In this document: positions 21,488 to 30,333 of the stretch, one piece after another
How the letters are laid out: every line of letters starts with the position of its first letter
Position numbering within the stretch: position 1 is the stretch's first letter
Assembly (NCBI RefSeq): GCF_030272615.1
Contig: NC_081413.1
Span: 719,343,867 to 719,407,866 of the forward strand
Origin: Cryptomeria japonica
Taxonomy: Eukaryota > Streptophyta > Pinopsida > Cupressales > Cupressaceae
Direction: 5' to 3'
Length of the DNA: 64,000 nucleotides
Notes under the pieces: model-generated
Databases searched by the model: none
What the model saw: only the letters and a program-made list of their open reading frames with translations
What the model was told of the DNA's origin: nothing
Made by a program: the position numbers and the translations under genes

Positions 21488-22758
21488 ATGGGGGAATACA
21501 CCTTGAGGGAACTTAATGACTCACTCAGTCTGAGCAAGCCTATGATGATCTTATGGTCAAATACAAGGCATCTTAAGCAAAAAGGAGAGAACATGCAGAA
21601 AAGTTGATGGAGCTATCTGAAAATAGTTCTGCAGATGAAGCAGATATGGAAGCCATGATAGCAGAAGTAAATAAGTTGAATGATTCAAACTCCAATCTGA
21701 GAAAGGAGTTGGAAGGATTGACTATCCGGTTTAGTCAAGAGCTTGAGAACTGAAGGAAAGCTGAAGATCTGGTGAAGGACATAGATCATGAGATCTCTAA
21801 GTTGAAACAAGAGATTAGTGCACTGACTGCTTGCCTTCATGAGAGAAGAATGGAAAAAGGAGTACAAGATGAACTGAACATAGCCATCTCTGAAAATGAA
21901 AGCCTAATGGAGACAAATACTGCTATTTCCAAAGAGCTCTCTGAGTCAAAGGAAATACTTGCTAAGTTCAACAAGAGCACTATTAAGCTAGAGCAAAAGC
22001 TTGAGTCATCTAGACCGGCAAAGAATACCAATGGACTTGGTTTCTCTAGTCATGAGGAAGGAGAATCCTCAGGAATAAATGTTGAAGCATCAAAGAAGCA
22101 ACTGACATTCAAAGGAAAAGGTAAGCAAAAATTCAAACCTGTTTGCTTTAACTATCTTAAAGAAGGACACACTGCCAATGTATGTAGGAGCAAAGCCTAC
22201 AATAATTTTCCTTACTTTATTAACAATGTACCTAGATCCAATAAGTTTAATGGTCATTGTTATGCATGCAACAAGTTTGGGCATAGAGCATTTGAATGCA
22301 GGTCTGTGATGAATAACACTAGAAGATATCCTCAAAGGACCCAAGGAGTTGGTCCTGAACCTTTTGTGAACCGGAACCACAACCGGTTTAATGTCTTCAA
22401 TCATCAGCCAAGAAGCGGTGGCCATCAAGCAGCAACTGGATGGAGAGAAAATTGTATGATCTATCATGGTCATGGTCACACTGCTGCAACATGCAGAAGG
22501 AAGAATGGAAACATGTACAATGGACCTTGGAGAGCACCTGGATTGGTTTGCTATCACTGCAACAAACCGGGTCACATTGCAAGATTCTGCAAAAGCAGAA
22601 AGAGTGTATCTGATGATATACCGGTCACTCTGGAAGGAGAAATTGATGTTGAAATAGTTCAAGTGGACATAAACAAAACCTGGAGGAAGAAACCAACAAT
22701 GTTGGAAGAGGAACCAGTTTCTACACCTAATGTGGAAATATCAGAACCGGTAAACTAA
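21488..22758 (+). pseudogene. NA-B ORF1: coiled-coil protein with four zinc knuckles
   Basis: About 420 codons from ATG 21488. The frame shifts near 21530 and is stopped by TAA 21574-21576 and TGA 21751-21753; from 21754 to 22758 it is open. The first half is coiled coil (HEISKLKQEISALTACLHER). Four knuckles follow: CFNYLKEGHTANVC (about 22141), CYACNKFGHRAFEC (about 22259), CMIYHGHGHTAATC (about 22454) and CYHCNKPGHIARFC (about 22549). In knuckles 1 and 3 the second Cys is Tyr. The spacers are Asn/Arg/Gly-rich and basic. No copia gag domain is present. Likely an RNA-binding, self-associating capsid or nucleocapsid substitute. Confidence 0.8.
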
Positions 22759-23207
22759 GCTTCAAAAGGCTTAGGGGGAGCAAACGGCGAAATGTTTTCG
22801 AACCCCCAGTTTACACCGGTAAAAGACCTTAACCGGTATGTGATACCTGTCGCTTGGTAGAAGATCGGAAACAGTAAAAAGGGCAAATTAGGGTTTACAC
22901 CCTAATAGAGGAGCATTAATGGCGGTAGGTGAGAGACATGTATAAAAGCATTTTTCAAATCATTTCTCACTATCTGTTTTCGAGTGAAGAAAAGTTTTTC
23001 AAAGAGCAGAGCGAAGAAAAGGCGATTTGAGTCGAGATTTCAAGAAATTGACAAATCGCGAAGGAGATTCAAATTCAAATTGCAAATGGTCAAGTGGAGA
23101 ACACAAAGTGGTGATTCAGCAACCGATGGAGTGTGGAGTGAAGGAGAATCATAAAGCCCTAAATTCACATTTTAAAGGTATTTCTCGAGTTCTTAAAATA
23201 TTCAACA
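22759..23207 (+). promoter_or_regulatory. NA-B region between ORF1 and ORF2 with TATA box
   Basis: No gene. A consensus TATAAAAG lies at 22941-22948, about 260 bases before the ORF2 ATG at 23208, followed by TTTTCGAG and AGAGCAGAGCGAAG. NA-A (about 7505) and NA-C (TATAAAG at 62445-62451, then GAGCGAAG) have matching pieces in the same place. A stand-alone promoter for ORF2 is a reasonable reading, but no transcript data are available. Confidence 0.5.
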
Positions 23208-26200
23208 ATGGCTTCTGCATCTCATACCAGTTCTAGTGCATCCATTGAGTCTGAAAGTTTCATTCAAAGGAAGTCAAAGTATAATTCCCTATCACAAGTT
23301 CTAGCTGGAGTAATAGTAGAAGAGGGAATTTCTGACTATATTGATTGCAAGATTGAAGACCTAGGGTCTCTAGCCATCCACTCCCAACTAGGTTTGTTGT
23401 GTGGAAAGGATAAGAAAATCAAACCGGAATATAGTATCTTAGAGAAGAAGAAACTCCATAATGTTGTATACTTTCTAGAAGACTTTACAGAAGATCATAT
23501 TAGGATCATTTTGAGCAAAGTCCATGGTGACAAGATGTACCTAGAGAGGACGCATGATATCACACCATAGGCAATTCATGCAGTCACCAGTTTCTGCAAC
23601 ACAGGGGAAGTGCCAGCCCTAAGGACAATAAGCAAAATGGAAATGTCGAGGCTCACTAGTTCAGTGAGCGATTCATGAGGCATGACAGTCAACTCTATCA
23701 AGGATGATCTTGTTAAGTATGCGTGCATGGTGATAGGCTACCAAACATTCTTTTCCAGCAGGATTAACTCTGTATCTGCTGCAGCAGTAAATGCTGCTTA
23801 CTAGATGATTAAAGAGGATGCATCATTTGACCTGTGCACCGGTATGTAGAGGCAACTTCTGTCTAATCTAAAGTTGATCAAATAGGATAATGCACTGAGA
23901 TTCAAGTTTGGACAACTATTGGTTGGGTTGTTCTTCTATTTCCAAGGCTACTTTCCTGGAGTAGGAGATGTCCAGTGGTCTCCTGACCAACCGGTAACCA
24001 AGCAGATCAAGGAAAGCATTCAAGCAATCGGAACCGATTACCCTGATGTGCTGAACAAGTATTTTGATGAGTTCAGATGGAAAATGAGTCAAAGGATGAG
24101 GATCTCAGGTGACATCGTCAAGAAATATAAAGATGACATCTGTTTCACCATCCAGGTGGACAAATGCTTAATGGAGGTTGTTGAGCCTAGAATGGAAGAA
24201 GTGGAGCCAATGGGCTATGAGGTGATGTACGATATGCTGGAAGGGTATACCTCAACCCTTATTGCCTCACCTCTTGATCCTATGAAAAAAATGACCAGAA
24301 CCTATATGGAAAGGATTGCACCGGTCAAGGAACCCTCTATTAAGAAAGGAAAAGAACTGACAACAAAGAAGGAAAAGACAGTGTGTGCAGTATCGACACC
24401 GGCTACTACTGCAACTCCAAGAGTGACCAAACGGTCACCTGCAAAGAAGAAACCGGAAGTGGCACTAGCAAAAGTATTTGAAAGAAAAAAGAAGACTAAG
24501 TCAAATGAACCGGACTCTGAAGAGACTGAGTCTAAGGAGATGCCAAAGAAGGCCAAATAGACGGGAGCATCTGCACCAGTAAATATTGATATCTCCTCAT
24601 ATAAACCTTTGACACATTGTCAAAGAACAATAAAGAATATTAGGAGAAAATTACTTTATGACTTAGTAGATTATTATGATGATTTTAGTGATGAGGAGAA
24701 AGAAGAAGTACTACAGGAGATTATTATTTATTTGTATAAGAATGACCGATCGCCATCAGAGATTAAATCTCAGACACCGGATTCCTTATATAAGGCATTA
24801 GATAATTAATGGCACATTACCATAGAAAAAGAACAGGAGATTAGGGAGAAAGTCTTTGCACAGTACTTTCCCGACCTCTCAAACTTAGAATTATTTGATG
24901 TTTTGGACCAAAATAAAGGACTCTTCTTCACAAGGAGAAGAAGACTCTGGCTGTTAGAGGGAAGAGTTGATGTTGTTGAAAAAGACACTCATCAATATAT
25001 GGATCATGCTATCCATTCTCACAAAGCACGTATGGCCAACCTGCAAGTGGAAAAAGAACTAGTTATATCTAAACCGGATGAAGTTTTTGATGAAGAAGGA
25101 AACCTGATTGAAGAACCAATCAAAACTATTGATGTCGATGCCCTGGACATTGAAGATGTCACTCAGGACATACCTTCTGAGGGAATAGGATAGGTACAAT
25201 AGGCCAAATAGGGCAGTGAGCAAGCCGAGGATAGACAGGAAGCAACTAAGGAATAGGCAGAGAAGAAGAAGAGGGATGCAGATGAGAAAAAGTGAAAAGA
25301 GGAAGAGAAGAGAAAAGAGGAAGAGAAGAAAAGAAAAGATGAAGATAAAAAGAAGCAAGAAGATGAGAGGAAAAAGAAAGAAGAAGAGGATAAGGAAGAA
25401 AAGAAGAAGAAGGAAGAGGAAGATAAAGAAAAGGAAAAGTGGAAGGAAGAAGAAAAGAAGATGAATGAAGAGGAAGAGAAAGAAGAGGAGAAGAGGAAGG
25501 AAGCTGAGAGGAAAAAGAAAGAAGAGGAAGACAAGGAACAAGAAAAGAAGAAGGAAGAAGAAGACAAGGTAGCAGAGAAAAGCAAAGCAGAGAAAAAGAA
25601 AGCGGAAGAGGACAAGGCAGCGGAAGCGGTGAAGAGCACACAGATGGAGACTCTGAAGGCAACCAAGAGTCAAGCCAAACTAGCTGATATCTCCAGTCCT
25701 ATCGATATCCAGTCTGCAAGTGAATTAGAGCTAATGCAGAGCATCAAGGTTACTCAAGAGTGCCTTGAAATCATTCAAAGGAAAAAGGAGCAAGATATAC
25801 TTCAAGCGGCTATAGACACCCTTACCGGTTTGATCCCTGGTACCAATCATCCCAACACTGAATCATCACTAGCAAAGCTTAAGCTACTATGTATAGTAGT
25901 GGATGATCAGGTGTAGAGCCTAGAAGAAGCAGCTGAGGCAAATGTCAAGAAAGAGCATCAAAAGGCTCTTAACATTGCTCTGGTGAAGAAGTTGAATGAA
26001 CTCCCATCTGAATTGCTGAAAGACCAAAAGGATATAAGGGACGCTTTGGATGAGGGAAATCTGCTACTAAGCAAAATCTATCAACCCCATCTATTCTACG
26101 ATGATGTGCTAGCTCAGAAGTAAAAGCTTCAAATGGACTTACAGTCTTACTTGAGCACATTTAAGCCACCTTATGATTCCTTTGCAACTTATGGGCAAAC

Positions 26201-26510
26201 CATTCACTAGTTTCACATCCAATCAGCCAAAATGGAGTAAGATATCAGCACACAGTCTAGAGATTTGAAGGAGCTACAACTGGTTTTACTTCCATGTCTG
26301 CAAATTCTTCAGAAGTGTTATCTGAACCTAGATGCCTTGACAGTTACACAGGAGATGAGCACAGTTGATTCCATGGAAGAACAGGTCTCCCAGATGCAAA
26401 CAGAGAAAGAAGTGGCCACCTCCCTACTTGAGTCCTGGTCTCTATCAATGAAACAATTTTTGCAGGACTATAAATCTATTTTTGACAAGTATTATTCCTT
26501 GTTGTCATAA
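23208..26510 (+). pseudogene. NA-B ORF2: about 1,100-residue conserved protein of unknown function
   Basis: Not recognised. One frame of 1,101 codons from ATG 23208 to the stop at 26508-26510, interrupted mainly by TAG codons (for example 23568-23570, then several to 23885, 24558-24560, three between 25191 and 25212, 25914-25916). Layout: N domain (residues 1-360) with ILSKVHG, MVIGYQTFF, FGQLLVGLFFYF and KYKDDICF; basic Lys/Pro linker; middle domain (about 24600-25060, IREKVFAQYFPDLS); Lys/Glu repeat coded by an almost pure purine stretch (25255-25620); helical C domain ending YKSIFDKYYSLLS. NA-A ends similarly with YKSIFD. No enzyme motif or signal peptide is seen. It could be a structural or virion-like protein, a mobile-domain protein, or a captured host gene. 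Confidence 0.8.
25255..25620 (+). repeat. Purine-rich imperfect repeat in NA-B ORF2
   Basis: About 365 bases, nearly all A and G on the plus strand, made of degenerate GAAGAAGAGGA units. In the ORF2 frame it encodes Lys/Glu runs such as KKKEEEDKE, a likely single long helix. Open frames on the opposite strand here (Phe/Leu/Ser-rich) are by-products of this composition. Confidence 0.8.
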
Positions 26511-26843
26511 ACTTTTATTATTTTAATATCAAATGGAAACAGGGTTGTTCAGCGGTACTTTGTCATTGTTGGCAAAGGGGGAGAAGTACTCTATCTATTT
26601 TGGAGAAGTATAGGGGAGAAGTATCTGTCTTTAAAATTTTTCTATATGCTTTGATATATGCTATATGCTCTGATATCTCAATGTTTATGGTCTGTATGCA
26701 AAATTGCTATACATTGTATTGATTAAGGGATAGTGTATATGCTTAGGGGGAGCAATTTTGTTAATGGCATGTTTTGTTGTAAAACACTTAGATGTCAAAA
26801 TTTTATTTTCCTAAGTGTTGCCATCAATGCCAAAGGGGGAGAT
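26511..26843 (+). other. NA-B 3' noncoding region with purine tracts
   Basis: No gene. Tracts: CAAAGGGGGAGAAG (about 26573), TAGGGGAGAAG (about 26610), TTAGGGGGAGC (about 26743) and the LTR-adjacent CAATGCCAAAGGGGGAGAT (26825-26843). The last is the same as in CopK-2 and nearly the same as in CopK-1, CopM and CopR, which do carry pol. Confidence 0.78.
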
Positions 26844-27986
26844 TTTTGGCATTTTTGATGTTTATGTTGTGATTGTCATTGATGGACACACACTTGCATT
26901 GAGATCCCCTTTATATGTATGAGCTAGAGCTCAACCGGTATCTGTTCCAACTGGTATGTTGTATTCTAGTCTTTAAACTATTGGTGATTTTGCAGAATGT
27001 GTTTCCTAGTCTGAAGCGGCATGTCAACCCCAAGCGGTTTGTAGATCTCAAGCAGTATGAGGGAGCAAAGCGACATAACACATTCTTACCAGTCTTCATT
27101 TTTGTCAAACCGACAATCGGTATTTTGTATGAACTGGTAATATTATATGATGAGTTACCAACCAGCATTTTGTGATGTGTTATCAATCCACCGATTGTTT
27201 GATGGTGCTGACACACTGGCGGTGCTTTTTCTGTCATGTTACTGAGTATGTCTAGATTCATTGAACCTAGGATATTGAAATGTAATCCTATTGGACCGAC
27301 ATGAAATCAAACTCCTTTAAAAGGACATCATGTCTAGGGTTTTAGGTTGTTGCTGAAAGGGTTTATGTTGTGACTAGGGTTTAAGGTGGTTGAGGAGTTG
27401 AAAAGAATATGAATGTGTAGAAGACTGAAGTAATGCAGGAGTGCATTAAGAACGAGCTATCAATGATCTAATTGAGCAGTCTATGCTATTAGATAGATCA
27501 AACACTTGTTGATTACTCACATCTTTGACAAGTCTGTAGCCCTTAACCGGGTAGGCCCAAAAGCCTTTTGTAAAATCCTCTAACAAGGTGGTTCACCTCT
27601 ATGAATCTAAAATCCTCTAGCAAGGTAGTCTTTAATCGGACTTATCTCCTAACAGAGATTGAGATTCCTAACAAGATCTGTTCTAGTGAAGAACATTGTA
27701 AGATCTTAACCGGTCTGACCTTAACCGGTCTGGTTTCTATTCTGCAGATAGTGACTTGTGAGTTCCATCTCACCATGGTTTTTCCCATTTGGGTTTCCAT
27801 GTCAAATATCTTGTATTATAGTTGTATTGCTTTTGTGGGTGAACGCTTTATTTGCATTTTGGTTTGCATGTGTGATAACTGGTCTGTCTGTTAAACTATT
27901 TTATCAGTTTATCTTTAGACTGTTTAAGTGTCTTAGTGCAGTGTTTTTTGGCATACTAATTCACCCCTCCCTCTTAGTATTCATCA
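26844..27986 (+). repeat. NA-B 3' LTR
   Basis: 1143 bp, partner of 20294-21437, ending ATTCATCA before the TSD GATTC. The stem-loop at about 27774-27801 reads CATGG...CCATG, still paired although changed from CGTGG...CCACG. Confidence 0.88.
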
Positions 27987-27991
27987 GATTC

Positions 27992-28053
27992 ACCCCCCCC
28001 TCTCATCTTGTTGTCTATTGGATATGTACTTACATTAAGTATCAGAACTATCA
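27992..28053 (+). repeat. CopM-1 3' LTR, last 62 bases
   Basis: Continues the CopM-1 LTR after NA-B and its TSD (27987-27991). It ends AGTATCAGAACTATCA like the 5' LTR, followed by the CopM-1 TSD AGCAA (28054-28058). Confidence 0.87.
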
Positions 28054-28058
28054 AGCAA

Positions 28059-28819
28059 AGGCCGAATAAGAGAAGCAAATGGCCTTTCAAAAGAAAAATA
28101 AAGTACTTCAGAAGGTGAAAGCACTTTTAATAGATATGCTACATGAAGCTATAGTATCAATAGATGCAGCCATCCACATTCAATTGGATGAACTCCTAAC
28201 AAAGATAGAGACATCTGGAGTAGATGCATCAGAGTATTTAAGCAAGCTAAAATACAAAGAGCTCACTACAAAAATGATAGAAGAGGTACAGAAAGCTATA
28301 GCTATTGGTAAAGTTAAACTTGTCAAATTTATTGTTGAGTTGACTCCTCAACTCAAGCACATTCTTTATTTATTTTCGAAACTCTGCACATTTTCTTTAT
28401 TCATTAAAGACATTAAGAATAAAACAGAGGCAATTGAGAAAGAGATCACTGATCTCTCAAGCAAGTTGACCACAGAGCCAAATTCAGTTCAAAATTTTTA
28501 TACAAAGCTACAACAGCTCATGGCTCAACAATTGGACCTAAGAAATGAAGAACACAAGATTCGGATGGACATAATGACACTTCAGACATTATTCCTTCCT
28601 TATCTTTCATCCATCCAAGAACAAATCAACCAAGCCACCTCCTTATCTACTACACAAGAAGGAAGCACTCTAGATGGCTTAATATCATTATTGGCTGATA
28701 TTCAAGCATAGAATTATTTAATGAACAGTGTAAAGAATGCCCTCTATGTCGCTCTGATCAAAGCCTGGACCAAGTACAAATCCATTTTTGACCAGTTACC
28801 ACCCCCGAATGGTAATTAA
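28059..28819 (+). pseudogene. NA-A ORF2, C-terminal part
   Basis: Continues the ORF2 frame of 7756-10352 after CopM-1 is removed. An in-frame TAA at 28067-28069 (CAA expected) precedes about 210 open codons of helical, Leu/Lys/Glu-rich sequence (28079-28708). A TAG follows at 28709-28711, and the last 36 codons run to TAA at 28817-28819. The tail KYKSIFDQ matches NA-B DYKSIFDK. Probably coiled coil; function unknown. Confidence 0.75.
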
Positions 28820-29201
28820 GTTTTGATGTTTGTCAAAAAGGGGGAGTAATATGTTATAGTATAAGAGGAGTGATACAGTATTGGGGGAGTGTAGCATAAA
28901 TCAAACAAAAGGAGTATAGTATACAGGGGGAGTATACCAAGTAGAGCAAGCAAAGTATCCAAGAGCAGTGCACCGAGCAGTATACAGTACAGTAAGCAAA
29001 GCACATAGAATAGATCACCAAGCATGCAAAATGAGAGTTTTGTATAGTATATCGATAAGGGGAGTATATCTGGATATATTATATTATTGACTATTGTATA
29101 TACTATCAGCATAGTCAAATTTTGTAGGTATATAGATTATTGAGTTATAACTTTGAAAGTAGTTTTTGTCAAACATCTCAACTAATGACAAAAGGGGAGA
29201 T
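28820..29201 (+). other. NA-A 3' noncoding region with six purine tracts
   Basis: No gene. G-rich tracts followed by AGT(A) or AGA recur: AAAAGGGGGAGTA (about 28837), TTGGGGGAGTG (about 28881), AAAAGGAGTATAG (about 28908), CAGGGGGAGTATA (about 28924), AAGGGGAGTATA (about 29057) and ACAAAAGGGGAGAT next to the LTR (29188-29201). This is an expanded form of the Sirevirus tract cluster. Confidence 0.72.
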
Positions 29202-30328
29202 TGTTACTACTTATCAAGTTGCCATTAGTTTCATGTCAAAGTTATTCTATATACTCTAGTCAGTTATCTCTACCAAGATATTCAGTCGGTATGCACAGTA
29301 TAGTCGGTTATTGAAGAAAGTAGTCTCAAAACGTAGTATACACCAAGCTGTCTACCAAGTATCATTTCATGTCTACTGAGCAGCAAAGATGACACACCAA
29401 GTGAAACGTGTTACCAGATTCATTGAACCTAGACATACATATGAAAATGTGTTACAAGATCAAGGCACATCTAACCGTTATCACATTGGAAATTGCACTT
29501 AAAGATTGTGTATGATTTTGAGGTCATCTGACCAATGAAATAATTTGCATCATTATTCATTCGATAAATCATATTTGTAAGATCAAAGCAATGAATGGAT
29601 CACCATTATAAGAGATCCATTTATACAGCATGAGTTAAGAATTAAAAAGTGTGTGTGTGCATGAGTGTAAGAAGACTGTTACAGAGACACAGAGGTCACC
29701 GAGAAGGTTTTTAGAGAACAGTCAAAGAACAGAGTAAACAGAAGGGTTTACCGAGTTACTATATGGGTTACCAAGGTATGCTATAAGCAAGGTAACTTAT
29801 TTTGAGCACATAGAATCTGCTATAACATTTCAGATGTAAAGTTGTAGATATTTGTAATGATTTTATTGTAATATTTTGAAGTTTTAAGAGAAACCTTTAA
29901 TAGGGTAAAAGACTCTAATCAAGTCTATAAATTGTAAAGCCTCTAACTAGGTGTAGCATTTAGATGAAGTGTTGTGAAATCCTTTAGCAAGGTAGATCTA
30001 ATAGATCTTGTTACTCCTAATAGGGTAAGCTATCAGAAATAGCTAAACATGTAGCTCTAACCGAGCACTCTTTATTATTGCAGTAGTGAAGTTGTGGGTG
30101 CCATCCCCACCGCAGTTTTTCTCTCTAACCAAGAGTTTCTGCGTAACCAAAATATATGTGTTATAGAGTGAATTATGTATGATTGTTATCTATTTGTTTT
30201 AGCTTTATATTTTGTTACTACACTATTTGGTTTATGCATAACAATAAAGTTATTATTGAAGAAAAGTTTTGGAGTACTGATTCACCCCTCCCCTCTCAGT
30301 ACATTAGCTTTCCATATTGGGCGTAACA
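29202..30328 (+). repeat. NA-A 3' LTR
   Basis: 1127 bp, TGTTACTACTT to GCGTAACA, followed by TSD CTCCA. The stem-loop at 30111-30143 has arms CGCAG and CTGCG. Confidence 0.88.
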
Positions 30329-30333
30329 CTCCA

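Larger units (their letters stand above)
20294..27986 (+). mobile_element. NA-B, LTR element without pol, two ORFs
   Basis: Complete 7.7-kb element in the CopM-1 3' LTR, with TSD GATTC (20289-20293 and 27987-27991). LTRs 20294-21437 and 26844-27986, Met primer site, ORF1, promoter-like gap, ORF2, purine tracts. No other element is nested in it, so it shows the plan of the NA group most clearly. No protease, integrase, reverse transcriptase or RNase H motif is seen in any frame. The first ~118 LTR bases differ at about five sites between the two copies. Confidence 0.9.
10353..28053 (+). mobile_element. CopM-1, copia retrotransposon (Sirevirus-like)
   Basis: Complete copia element inside NA-A ORF2, with TSD AGCAA (10348-10352 and 28054-28058). 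Its own length is about 10.0 kb: 10353-20293 plus 27992-28053, which includes the CopS fragment at 13158-15562. NA-B sits in its 3' LTR (20294-27986). Order: LTR, primer site, gag, protease, integrase, reverse transcriptase, RNase H, purine tracts, LTR. The closest relative here is CopM-2 (46509-54291). Confidence 0.9.
4646..30328 (+). mobile_element. NA-A, LTR element without pol, two ORFs
   Basis: Complete element with LTRs at 4646-5786 and 29202-30328 and a perfect TSD CTCCA (4641-4645 and 30329-30333). Removing it restores the CopK-1 frame. Its own sequence is about 8.0 kb (4646-10352 plus 28059-30328); the rest is CopM-1 and the elements nested in that. It has the Met primer site, ORF1 (coiled coil and zinc knuckles), ORF2 (about 1,100 codons) and a 3' region with repeated purine tracts. 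No protease, integrase, reverse transcriptase or RNase H motif is present, so it must have moved with enzymes supplied in trans. Confidence 0.88.

Noticed and set aside
25059-25673. Minus-strand Phe/Leu-rich or Ser-rich frames of 140-200 codons
   Set aside because: They are antisense readings of the purine-rich Lys/Glu repeat in NA-B ORF2. All three frames are open only because of composition.
30111-30143. Compensatory change between the two NA-A LTR stem-loops taken as proof of RNA selection
   Set aside because: Both changed bases are in CAG/CTG sites, so two independent deaminations explain it. Only the between-family comparison was kept.
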